Part shown: one piece after another, positions 7,101 to 14,356 of the stretch
How positions within the stretch are numbered: position 1 is the stretch's first letter
Layout: every line of letters starts with the position of its first letter
Assembly (NCBI GenBank): GCA_947476045.1
Contig: CANJNZ010000021.1
Span: forward strand, 1-61,504
Length of the DNA: 61,504 bases
Reading direction: 5' to 3'
From: Chthoniobacteraceae bacterium
GTDB taxonomy: Bacteria > Verrucomicrobiota > Verrucomicrobiia > Chthoniobacterales > Chthoniobacteraceae
Made by a program: the position numbers and the translations under genes
The notes under the pieces: model-generated
Seen by the model: only the letters and a program-made list of their open reading frames with translations
Told to the model about the DNA's origin: nothing
The model's database searches: none

Positions 7101-9827
7101 GCCATCGTTGCGAACGGCGATGAGTTGAATCGGTAGCGCCTCTCCCTCGCGCACCACATCGGGCATCCGGCGCAGACCGAGGTAAAATTCCGAACTGTGC
7201 GCGGTAAATTCCGTGCGCTCCGCAACCGTCTGCTGATCGAGATCGGTGATCTCCGAGGTAAAGCGCACCTGCCGTGGCTGCGGCAGTTTCGCGTTGCCCG
7301 GCACGTTGAACGACACTTTCGACACGCCACCCGCTCCGATGTCCACTTTCCCCTGCGCGGAGAAAGTCGTCGCGCCACTCAGTTTCTGTTCGAGCCGGTA
7401 ATCGTAGAGCGCATTGGCAAACACGAACTCCTCGAATCCCTCGGGCGTAAATTTTTCGTCGCTGGCACGCACGCTCCACGCGAGTTGCGCCTTCGAGAGA
7501 GCCTTGCCCATGTAGTATTTCGCCGCGATGGACATCTCCAAGGGCGTGGACAATGCGGGCGATTTCGGCGCGGCCACTTTTACCTCAAACGCATTCGGCT
7601 CATATTCCTCCACACTCCAGCCGTGGCTGATCGGGCTCCAGTCCTCGTTGCCATCGCCTTTGCCAAAAACCAGCAACGCGCGGTAGTAGCCAGTGACATC
7701 GGGCGGCATGATGTAGGTGGCATCGAAGGAGCCGAATTCACTCAGCGTCACCGTCTGTTCGCCGAGGACTCGTCCACGCGGTCCTTTCACGCGGAGCTTC
7801 ACCTTCATCCCCGCTGGCAAATGCGGTTTTCCGCTCGCGTAGCTGCGCACGATGCCCTTCACGCGCACCGTTTCGCCGGGGCGATAAATAGGGCGGTCGC
7901 TAAACATAATGCCGCGCAAATCCTGCGCCTGCTCGTAACCGTCGCCCTCCATGATGTCCTCCTCGTCGCCCCACACATTGATGCGGAAGCGCCCGAATTG
8001 CATCTCGCGCCGTTCGCCATCGAAGCGAATGACGTGACGATCCTCCCCGCTCGTCACGATGAGCCAGCGCGGCGATTTGTCTGTCAGCTTGGCCATGCGC
8101 GCCGTGCCATCGGCGGCCGTCTTCGTCTCGGCGAGAATCGCGCCCTTTTCGTCCACGAGTCTCAGCGAAGCGCCAGCAGACGGCTCGGCGGATGCGAGCG
8201 AGAAGACGTGGAAAAAGTCCGCATCCGCTTCCTTCCACACCAGCCCGAGATCCGTCACCTGCACGAGCGCCTGAGTGCCGACGAGCTTCACATTCGGAGC
8301 CGCTGCGTTGATTTGCTCGGCGGTGAGCAGAACCAGTCCCGTCTTCCCTGCGCCGAGGATTTCGTCCCAGTTCAGCGCGAGCAGTTTTTTCTCATCCGTC
8401 TGCGCATCCACCGTGAAGTCCTTCGTCCACGCAACCGCGCCGGGCACGGATTTGTCGTCCAGCTTTTGCAACCATTCACCGTCCTCCTCGCCGCCCTCTT
8501 TGTAATACTTCGCCCACGCATCCAGCGCCATCGTCGCGCTGTCGGGCGGCACCACTTTCGCAGTCACGCGCAGACGCTTCACATTCACCCCCATGAGATG
8601 AAAATTCCTCGTGCCAGTGCGCTGCTGATGCTCCGAGAAACCTTGGAAGTAGAGGCGCGCAGGGACCGGCGCAAAACTCACCGCCTTCGTGAACGGCTGG
8701 ACGAGCGTGAAAGGTTCCGCCGCCGGAATCTCGCCCGCAAATGTGAACGTGTAATCTTTCGCCAACTCGAAATCCCCCGTGATGATGAGCGTGTCCCGTT
8801 CATCCATCACCGTGCCCGGCAACTCCACGTGCAGATTTGCCACAGCCGGCTCCACCTTCACCCATTTTGCGGGCTCCTTTTTCACCGCCTTTGCGAGCGG
8901 CTTGCTGAATTTCACCACCATTCGCTTACCTGAGTTCACGAGGTTTTCCACCGCGACGCTTTCCACGATGAATGGCTTCACTTCGCCCACATCCAGCGTG
9001 AATACCTCGGCCAGCTTTTCGCCACTCGATGAAGCGAGCCCCTTCTCCACAACGAGCTTCCATCCTTTGCCGGGATGCAGAGATTTTGCGGGGGTGATGA
9101 CGATTTGATTGAGAAGGATCGGGCCGTCTTTGTGCGGAGCAGGCTCGCCATCCTCCTCTTCCTCATCGGCGGGTTTTTTCTTCGTCGCACCAGCCGTGCG
9201 ATGCTCGTGAAACTGCTGTGCCCACGTGAGCGAGCTTTTGTCGTCAGAGCGGTAGCTCGAAACCTCGTAGTCGGGATGCTTCCGCACATCCACATACTCC
9301 ACCACCGCATCCACACGCTGCTTCGCCTCATTGATAAATGTGAACGACTTCGCATTGGGCTCCAGGTTCGAGTTGAAAAGCAAAACCAGCCTCGGTTGCG
9401 TGGGCACATTCTCCGGCGAAAAATACTCCGGCGCAGCCCAGCCCTTCACGCGAAAGGCGGGCGAACTCACCGTCTCCTTGAGCGAACCGGAAAACGATTT
9501 GCCGTCCGCCTTTTTCAAATCACCACGCAACGTGAGCTGATAACTGGTCGCGAGCGGCGGCGGCTCCGTCGGCTGAAAGACACCGCTCTTCGGCGAAAGC
9601 CACATCCACTTCCCGGCCAGCGCCGGCTTGATGACAAGCGGCGAATCCACCGCTTTCCCCACCACATCCTCGGCAACCATCGGCATCGCAAAGCGCAGCT
9701 CCAGCAAGGAACTCGCCTTGAGCTGGCGCTGCTCACCAAGTGTTTCGAGACTCAGCGACACCGGCGCTTCCTTGGGAGCGGCAAAAAGCGGCACGGCAAT
9801 CAGGGAAAGAAGGGCGATAATTTTCAT
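4119..9827 (-). CDS. Bacterial alpha-2-macroglobulin family protein
   Basis: Predicted 1902-residue secreted protease-trap protein. The signal peptide MKIIALLSLIAVPLFAAP has no lipobox Cys, so unlike E. coli YfhM it is probably not a lipoprotein. Macroglobulin domains include the MG2 motif FSDRPIYRPGETVRVKGIV near residue 640. The thioester site is intact as YPYGCVEQTTSAMLPW near residue 1445, followed by the alpha-helical thioester domain and receptor-binding-like domain. The family entraps proteases in the periplasm and is usually paired with PBP1C, suggesting joint defence and repair of the wall. The start at 9827 is chosen for the signal peptide; the track extends 21 codons further without function. 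The nearest gene upstream is divergent. Confidence 0.93.
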   Translation of the reverse strand: MKIIALLSLIAVPLFAAPKEAPVSLSLETLGEQRQLKASSLLELRFAMPMVAEDVVGKAVDSPLVIKPALAGKWMWLSPKSGVFQPTEPPPLATSYQLTLRGDLKKADGKSFSGSLKETVSSPAFRVKGWAAPEYFSPENVPTQPRLVLLFNSNLEPNAKSFTFINEAKQRVDAVVEYVDVRKHPDYEVSSYRSDDKSSLTWAQQFHEHRTAGATKKKPADEEEEDGEPAPHKDGPILLNQIVITPAKSLHPGKGWKLVVEKGLASSSGEKLAEVFTLDVGEVKPFIVESVAVENLVNSGKRMVVKFSKPLAKAVKKEPAKWVKVEPAVANLHVELPGTVMDERDTLIITGDFELAKDYTFTFAGEIPAAEPFTLVQPFTKAVSFAPVPARLYFQGFSEHQQRTGTRNFHLMGVNVKRLRVTAKVVPPDSATMALDAWAKYYKEGGEEDGEWLQKLDDKSVPGAVAWTKDFTVDAQTDEKKLLALNWDEILGAGKTGLVLLTAEQINAAAPNVKLVGTQALVQVTDLGLVWKEADADFFHVFSLASAEPSAGASLRLVDEKGAILAETKTAADGTARMAKLTDKSPRWLIVTSGEDRHVIRFDGERREMQFGRFRINVWGDEEDIMEGDGYEQAQDLRGIMFSDRPIYRPGETVRVKGIVRSYASGKPHLPAGMKVKLRVKGPRGRVLGEQTVTLSEFGSFDATYIMPPDVTGYYRALLVFGKGDGNEDWSPISHGWSVEEYEPNAFEVKVAAPKSPALSTPLEMSIAAKYYMGKALSKAQLAWSVRASDEKFTPEGFEEFVFANALYDYRLEQKLSGATTFSAQGKVDIGAGGVSKVSFNVPGNAKLPQPRQVRFTSEITDLDQQTVAERTEFTAHSSEFYLGLRRMPDVVREGEALPIQLIAVRNDGSPMLEPVQADVKLTRIEWQTNRVEEADDTENFRSEPQMQFVGQAPLTTAKIEKKGSKWELADPEKKDESLKVGKPGLYLVSAVARDAAGRDVITTTTVHVYGKDQLAWNYRNRFQIELAADKPEYRAGEQATLLVKTPIAGRALVTVERENVRRHFFVNLEGNAPVVRVPLEEADAPNVFVSVLVLRGAQDSTKKFKMPEYRVGYAELRVARPDAKLYVNVKPAQPQVRPGDDVNVLCEVRDIAGKPVVGAEVTLWAADEGVLSLTGFETPDPLAYFSKLMRLDVTTGVTLDHLLGEDPDGRAFENKGYLVGGFGKGGDAAVRRNFLGTAHWSASLRTDEAGNVMANFKAPDGLTRYRVMAVAQSKRDQFGHGESAFEINKPLMLEPSPPRFANVGDQMLARAVLHNTTANAGEVVVRLKLNATASATETEKRVSIAANESVAVDFPVEFRETGEAVWLWSAEFGKLSDTVETKFLVHFPAPVLREVRQSRADADADLLAGLDPALLGGKGLVRVSVSNSRVFELREGVSELLHYPYGCVEQTTSAMLPWLALRDFRTMLPELNRKDEDFTKAVEKSITHLFKMQTGDGGLGYWPGANTSNFWGSSYAALGLTLAKRAGFALPDDDYTRLLGFLSKQLRGAADTDNEWELSPRALACYALAAAGKPEAAYHELLFKKRDKLSQESRALLVLAVLESKGSAKMADTLLKMQDKPVAEDFWFGCIARAQGIRLLAWSRLAPNSDGTKAIADALFDERINGHWMTTQGNVWAVLGLAEYIRRTESDRKEVKGALVVGEEQTAFKLAAKGDYFEKEFPFGSAPSLKLSNPAKGRVFTNVTIEARPKTLVTERKDRGYAITRRYQRINDDGTLSDIGDPHVGDRVLITLNFTAPGRAGYVVVDDPLPAVFEAVNPEFKTQAMAGAELARTWTSDYEELREDRALFFCDSLWPGKHEIRYLARVRSAGSATAPPAKIEEMYRPQRFGLGASENVKGKGL

Positions 9828-10116
9828 GGCAAAGACAGATACGTTGGACTGCGTGCGATCTTTCAACAACGCATCCGGCAAAGCGAGCATCGTTCACGAC
9901 AATGAAAGGGCCTGTGCGCCTTACTTCCCAACTCGCACTGCTCACGTTCCCATGTCCAAGCAAGACTTCGCCATCGCCTTCTGCACACCGCTGTTGCAGC
10001 CACACTTCAATCTGTATGGCAAAAAACAAAGCAATGCCCCTGAACGTCTTCATCGGTTGCCCCGTAAAACTCCTCATCTGTCCTGACGTGCCGCAGCGCG
10101 CAGCCATCATCACGCT
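9828..10116. other. Intergenic region between the A2M and TIR-NACHT-LRR genes
   Basis: About 290 bases between divergent genes. It must contain both promoters, but I could not identify convincing -35/-10 pairs. Short frames on both strands lack family resemblance. No clear Shine-Dalgarno sequence precedes the ATG at 10117. Confidence 0.4.
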
Positions 10117-13100
10117 ATGAAAAAGAATGCATCTCCCGACAAGCGCACCGTCCGCTACTTCGTCTCCTACGCCCACGCTGACGGAAAACTCCCGTCGAGC
10201 CTCCTCACCGAGCTGAAGAAGCAGCTCGACTGCTGCTCCGGCTACGACTTTCTGCGCTGGCAGGACACGCAGATTCTCGTGGGAGAAAAGTGGCACGCCG
10301 AAATCCAAGCCGGCTTGGAATCTTGCGATTTCGGTCTCCTGCTCGTCAGCCCGTCCTTCCTGGGCAGTAAGTATATCGGGAACCACGAACTCCCTCGGTT
10401 CGTTTCGGGCAAGAAACTCTGCATGCCCGTAGCGCTATGCCCAATCGACTTTGACAGCCAAGATCTTAAGGGACTCGGAACCGACCAGATATTCCGCTTC
10501 TCCCCGCCGCGCGCCGTTCAGCCGAAAGCCTTCGGAGATTGCACGGCCGCAAATCACAAGCGGGACTTTGCGCACGAGCTTTTCAAAAAGATCGTCGCCC
10601 GCCTCGACAAAGTGTTCGCGGAAGAAACGAAGAAACCCACCTCTACCGCTACTGCAAAAAAGAAGAAAGCTCCCAAGGCCAGCACTCCCGCGCTCGACTC
10701 CGGCACTGCGCTCCACCGCTACTTCGTCGGCTTGCTCGACCAGTTCGCCATCTACGAAAATCTCGGCCTTCCTGTCCCCGAGCGCGACGGCAAAGAGGGC
10801 GAGAAGGACGTGCAGCTCCCCATCCGCAAGCTCTTCGTCGCCCCCGCCTGCACGGAGGCGCATTTCCGCCCCGAGGCATTCGACGCCGCATTGCGCGAAG
10901 GGAAGAATCCCGCCGCGCCGCTCCTCCCGCACCTCGCCCCAGCGAAGTCCCGCACCGTCCTCCTCGCCGATCCCGGCATGGGGAAGAGCACGCTCATCCA
11001 GTGGCTCATCTCCACCCTCGCGGATGAAGCCGTGCCGCCCGGCGCGGAAGCACTGCGCGGAGCCATCCCGCTGCCCTTCATCCTCCGCGACCTCGTCACG
11101 CATCTGCCGCAGGACGTGAAGCACTGGAACTGGAACGCGCTCGTTGACGCCTTCCGCCAGTGGCGGCATCGTGGCAAGGGCGCTCCCCTCGCCGCGCCGC
11201 TCACAGCGGACGAGGCGCTCTTCCGCTCCATCCTCGCCTCACCCGACGCCTTCTTCCTCATTGATGGCCTCGATGAAATCGGCGACCCGCAACGCCGTCT
11301 CGCCATCCGCGACGCGATTTGGGAGGGGTTTGAAAAGTATCCCAATGCGCGGTGGCTCATCACTTCGCGGATTGTGGGGTATGAGCAGGCGGAGGTGCAT
11401 TTTAAACACCGAATGTTGGCCCAATTGCTACCGTTTCACCAATTTGAGGTTGAGGAATCCGCGGAGCATCGGGCTGATCTATCTTTGAAACTGAAACCCG
11501 GCCAAACCTTGAGATACTGGGGAGGTGACTACATCCGGCACGCCCATCTCCTCCACCTCGCCCCCTTCGACGACACCCAGCAGCTCGCCTTCGCCCGGAA
11601 CTGGTATGTCCCCCGCCTCGGCGACTCTGCGGGCACGCAGCGCGCGGACGACTTCATCGCCGCCGTCCATCGGAATGACCACACCCGCGTCATCAGCCGC
11701 GTGCCAAATCTCCTCTACCTCCTCGCTCTGCTCTTCCGGCACAGCGCCCATCTGCCGAATGGTCGCGCGCTCGTCTATGCCGCAATCTCCTCCGCCTACC
11801 TCGCAGATATCGACCTCGACAGGCGCTTGCACGATTCCCTTCTCGTCCCATGGAAGTTCGAGGAAAAGGAAGAACTCCTCGCCCTCGTCGCGATGCGGAT
11901 GCAAGAACTCCGTGCCTCGGCTCCAACAGATATTGCAGACGATGTCGGCGAAATCCTCGTTACCCGCGCGCAGCTCGAGGAATGGCTCAGCCCGCGCTTC
12001 GGCGCTGGCGACGCCGAAGCGTGCGCCGAGTTGCACCGCTTCCTCGACCACATTGCCAACCGCTCCGGCCTCCTGCTCCCGCGCGGCGAAGGCGTCTTCG
12101 GCTTTGCCCACCTCTCCTTTCAGGAATACTACGCCGCCTGCGCGCTGGAGAAGGAGTTCCAGCGCATCCTCACCGAGAAATCGCAGCCCGCAGGGGACGA
12201 CATCTTCGGCACCCCTGCGTCCGCTGCGAAGAAGAACGAGGAGAAGCTATTCGCCGAGATGGCCGCGCAGTCCGCTTGGCATGAGCCGCTTCTCTTCCTC
12301 GTGGAAAAGCTCCGCCACAGCGCGCCATACACGCGCACAATCCTCGTCTGGACATTCCCCCAACTCGCCACCGAGCCGCCGAGCGCGGACGAAGACAGCA
12401 AACATGCTGAAGTCACAAAGTGGATGCCCTTCACCGCCGCGCAGCTCCTCGCCGGCATCTCGCTGGATCAGGAAGTCACACTCGATGATGCGCAACGCGC
12501 GAAGATCTGGCGGAGTCTATGGCAGGCCGATATCGCCGCCAATTCTGCTGGTTGGAGGATCGGCCATTCACTCATTGTCGCTGGGAGCCCCTACCAGCTC
12601 CCAGCGTTGCAGACCGCCGTCTCACTCCGACCGAAGCGGCTCGCACTTACCGGCTGCACGGCGGTGAGCGACCTGAAGCCACTGACAGGCTTGGCTTCAT
12701 TAAACGAACTTGTCCTCAATCGCTGCACTGCCGTGGCCGACTTGGAGCCACTGGCGGGCCTAGATTCCTTGCACACACTCGTCCTCGCTGGCTGCACTGC
12801 GGTGAGCGACCTGAAGCCACTCGCGGGTCTGGCCTCCTTGAACGAACTCGTCCTCGCTGGCTGCACTGCGGTGAGCGACCTGAAGCCGCTCGCGGGTCTG
12901 GCCTCCTTGAACAAACTCATCCTCAATCGCTGCACTGCCGTGACCGACTTGGAGCCACTGGCGGGCCTAGATTCCTTGCACACACTCGTCCTCGCTGGCT
13001 GCACTGCGGTGAGCGACCTGAAGCCGCTCGCGGGTCTGGCCTCCTTGAACACACTCAACCTCGACGGCTGCACTGCGGTGAGCGACCTGACTCCTCTCGA

Positions 13101-13230
13101 AAATTTGCACGCCCTTCGTGAACTCCATCTCGATCCCTATACCGGCATCAACGAGATGAAAGTGAGGGCGCTGATGGCGAAGCTTCCGAAGCTCAAAATT
13201 ATCGGCCCGTTTGGCGGGGGTAAGAAGTAG
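10117..13230 (+). CDS. TIR-NACHT-leucine-rich-repeat protein (bacterial NLR-like defence candidate)
   Basis: Predicted 1037-residue cytosolic protein. An N-terminal TIR domain begins RYFVSYAHADGKL (residues 13-25) and contains LLLVSPSFLGSKYIGNHEL, where Glu91 sits at the position of the catalytic NADase glutamate. A Lys-rich linker (about 170-190) follows. The NACHT ATPase has Walker A DPGMGKST (285-292), Walker B FFLIDGLDEI (379-388) and the TSR motif at 416-418. A helical region contains GFAHLSFQEYYAACALE, the typical end of NACHT modules. The C-terminus has seven 23-residue leucine-rich repeats (844-1004). Bacterial NACHT proteins are known phage sensors and TIR domains deplete NAD, so abortive phage defence is the likely role, by inference. 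There is no partner gene; a ParDE-like pair lies downstream. Confidence 0.9.
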   Translation: MKKNASPDKRTVRYFVSYAHADGKLPSSLLTELKKQLDCCSGYDFLRWQDTQILVGEKWHAEIQAGLESCDFGLLLVSPSFLGSKYIGNHELPRFVSGKKLCMPVALCPIDFDSQDLKGLGTDQIFRFSPPRAVQPKAFGDCTAANHKRDFAHELFKKIVARLDKVFAEETKKPTSTATAKKKKAPKASTPALDSGTALHRYFVGLLDQFAIYENLGLPVPERDGKEGEKDVQLPIRKLFVAPACTEAHFRPEAFDAALREGKNPAAPLLPHLAPAKSRTVLLADPGMGKSTLIQWLISTLADEAVPPGAEALRGAIPLPFILRDLVTHLPQDVKHWNWNALVDAFRQWRHRGKGAPLAAPLTADEALFRSILASPDAFFLIDGLDEIGDPQRRLAIRDAIWEGFEKYPNARWLITSRIVGYEQAEVHFKHRMLAQLLPFHQFEVEESAEHRADLSLKLKPGQTLRYWGGDYIRHAHLLHLAPFDDTQQLAFARNWYVPRLGDSAGTQRADDFIAAVHRNDHTRVISRVPNLLYLLALLFRHSAHLPNGRALVYAAISSAYLADIDLDRRLHDSLLVPWKFEEKEELLALVAMRMQELRASAPTDIADDVGEILVTRAQLEEWLSPRFGAGDAEACAELHRFLDHIANRSGLLLPRGEGVFGFAHLSFQEYYAACALEKEFQRILTEKSQPAGDDIFGTPASAAKKNEEKLFAEMAAQSAWHEPLLFLVEKLRHSAPYTRTILVWTFPQLATEPPSADEDSKHAEVTKWMPFTAAQLLAGISLDQEVTLDDAQRAKIWRSLWQADIAANSAGWRIGHSLIVAGSPYQLPALQTAVSLRPKRLALTGCTAVSDLKPLTGLASLNELVLNRCTAVADLEPLAGLDSLHTLVLAGCTAVSDLKPLAGLASLNELVLAGCTAVSDLKPLAGLASLNKLILNRCTAVTDLEPLAGLDSLHTLVLAGCTAVSDLKPLAGLASLNTLNLDGCTAVSDLTPLENLHALRELHLDPYTGINEMKVRALMAKLPKLKIIGPFGGGKK
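12646..13128 (+). repeat. Seven tandem 69-bp units encoding leucine-rich repeats
   Basis: Units start at 12646, 12715, 12784, 12853, 12922, 12991 and 13060. Each encodes a version of LAGCTAVSDLKPLAGLASLN plus three residues. Units 3 and 4 differ at about 3 of 69 bases. Units 2-3 and 5-6 are nearly identical across some 130 bases at a spacing of 207 bp, showing a higher-order duplication of three units. Confidence 0.92.
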
Positions 13231-13358
13231 CGACGCGGACGTGGCGCGCTGTAAAAGAGACTGCCGAAACTCAATACCCTCCGGGAGTGAAAAGGCGTCA
13301 TCGTCGCATTGAATGAGCGCGGTTGATTGCTTCATCCATGATGGCGCTGGCTGCGGCT

Positions 13359-13411
13359 GGGGATGAAAAACTTGTTCCCTCGGCGGGGTAACGGGCGGTT
13401 CATTTGCGCGG
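13359..13411 (+). repeat. 53-bp dispersed repeat, copy 2
   Basis: This segment matches 560-612 at 48 of 53 positions. In the same frame, the ATG at 13341 gives MALAAAGDEKLVPSAG ending at TAA 13389-13391. The 20 bases after the stop are also conserved apart from one change. Confidence 0.75.
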
Positions 13412-13528
13412 GGGTTTGAGGTGTGGAGAATGGGGGCATGAATACGCAGCCATGTTCATCGCGGCCCCGCTGGGGCAGGCTTCGACGCTGAAGCAGTGGG
13501 CGATTTGCCGGGGGCGGTGGTTTTGCCG

Positions 13529-13548
13529 ACGAAAGCTCGGGCTTTCGT
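13529..13548. repeat. Perfect hairpin, 8-bp stem
   Basis: ACGAAAGC and GCTTTCGT flank a TCGG loop. It is too far from the NLR stop (about 300 bases) and lacks a T-run, so it is better seen as part of a repeat element than as a terminator. Confidence 0.55.
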
Positions 13549-13575
13549 TGCCCAATCGGTGGAACCGGTTGCGAA

Positions 13576-13638
13576 ATCCGATGACGCGGTCTGGCAACCC
13601 AGTGACACGGATCACCAACCCAGTGACGCGGATCAAAG
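13576..13638. repeat. 21-bp tandem repeat, two strong copies and one diverged
   Basis: 13597-13617 and 13618-13638 share the core ACCCAGTGACRCGGATCA; 13576-13596 is a weaker copy. On the reverse strand they read as the heptads IRVTGLV, IRVTGLP and DRVIGFR. No protein family is recognised. Confidence 0.6.
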
Positions 13639-13676
13639 ATCAGCCCTCACTCGCGGCTCCAAGAGCGTCGGGCTCA

Positions 13677-14006
13677 TCACTCCGGCGATTCCAGCATTCG
13701 GCGAGGCAGATCTCGCGCGCCGTGCATGACGCGCTCAATGGACAGTTCGCGTGGTGTGGTTCGATAGAAAATCAGATGGACGCTGAAGCTGCCGCCAATC
13801 GAGAGCGAGCGGATGCTCCTCAACTCTGGCGCGCGGAACCGCCTAAGACGACCAAGTTGTGGCTGCTTAGCGAGCCGCGCCACCGTGCTATCAAACGCCT
13901 TCAGGAAACGTTCCGCCACTTCACCGCCAGCATTATCGAGATACCATCGGTATTGGTGCGTGAGATCTATCTCAGCGCGTCCGGCGATGCTCACGCGCAC
14001 GCTCAT
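13677..14006 (-). CDS. ParE/RelE-family toxin
   Basis: Predicted 109-residue toxin of the ParE/RelE superfamily. It opens with MSVRVSIAGRAEIDLTHQYR and continues with a helix and WYLDNAGGEVAERFLKAF, the typical paired-helix start, followed by a beta-sheet core with FSVHLIFYRTTPRELSIERV and a basic end. The ATG follows the antitoxin stop directly, with no spacer, so the two are translationally linked. ParE toxins poison gyrase and RelE toxins cleave mRNA; the sequence alone fits ParE slightly better. It lies 446 bases from the NLR-like gene, on the opposite strand. Confidence 0.8.
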   Translation of the reverse strand: MSVRVSIAGRAEIDLTHQYRWYLDNAGGEVAERFLKAFDSTVARLAKQPQLGRLRRFRAPELRSIRSLSIGGSFSVHLIFYRTTPRELSIERVMHGARDLPRRMLESPE

Positions 14007-14240
14007 TTACAGCTTCTTCGCAGCCTTGCGCACCCGGTCGAGTGTGGACGGGCCGTAGGTGCGATGAGGGCTTTGCACTCCGTCGAGTATCGCTGTTTCG
14101 AGAAACGGTGATTCGTAGCCACCACGCTCATCAAGAGCGCGCAACGCGTCGCGCACCACATCGCTCTCATCCACGTAACGACCGCTGCGCACCTTTTCCT
14201 TTACGAGAGTTTCGAGTTCTTTGGTGAGCGTCACTTTCAT
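14007..14240 (-). CDS. ParD-like antitoxin (ribbon-helix-helix)
   Basis: Predicted 77-residue antitoxin. The N-terminus KVTLTKELETLVKEKVRSG is a ribbon-helix-helix DNA-binding module, followed by RYVDESDVVRDALRALDER, the hallmark of ParD/CopG antitoxins, and a basic C-terminal tail. The Met at 14240 gives the family start; an upstream start at 14324 would add unrelated residues. It is first in the operon and probably represses the promoter in 14241-14356, a region shared with the divergent DUF1549 gene. Confidence 0.83.
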   Translation of the reverse strand: MKVTLTKELETLVKEKVRSGRYVDESDVVRDALRALDERGGYESPFLETAILDGVQSPHRTYGPSTLDRVRKAAKKL

Positions 14241-14356
14241 GGCGGGCAACCTTGCACAAAGGCCCTGCGGAGGCAATCCCTCACTCGCGCTTCTGTGAAC
14301 GACGGCGAGACTTTTCAAAGACATCGCCCTCGGTCGCGGTTACATGATGGAAGCCC

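Larger units (their letters stand above)
13231..13676. other. Repeat-bearing intergenic region
   Basis: About 445 bases with no supported gene. It holds copy 2 of the 53-bp repeat (13359-13411), a perfect 8-bp-stem hairpin (13529-13548) and 21-bp tandem units (13576-13638). Frames on both strands are open here but consist of these repeats. No clear terminator of the preceding gene is visible. Confidence 0.6.

Noticed and set aside
5667-8933. Two long plus-strand frames (489 and 578 codons) inside the alpha-2-macroglobulin gene
   Set aside because: They are antisense to the A2M gene with its intact thioester motif, and are His/Arg-rich without domains.
12591-13073. Reverse-strand frame with repeats over the LRR region
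   Set aside because: It is the antisense of the repeated LRR codons; the periodicity is inherited from the real gene.
12646-13128. Tandem repeats considered as a CRISPR array
   Set aside because: Units are contiguous with no unique spacers and are in frame as leucine-rich repeats.
13404-14111. 235-codon plus-strand frame
   Set aside because: It starts in repeat DNA and continues antisense to ParE and part of ParD; it has no homologous segment.
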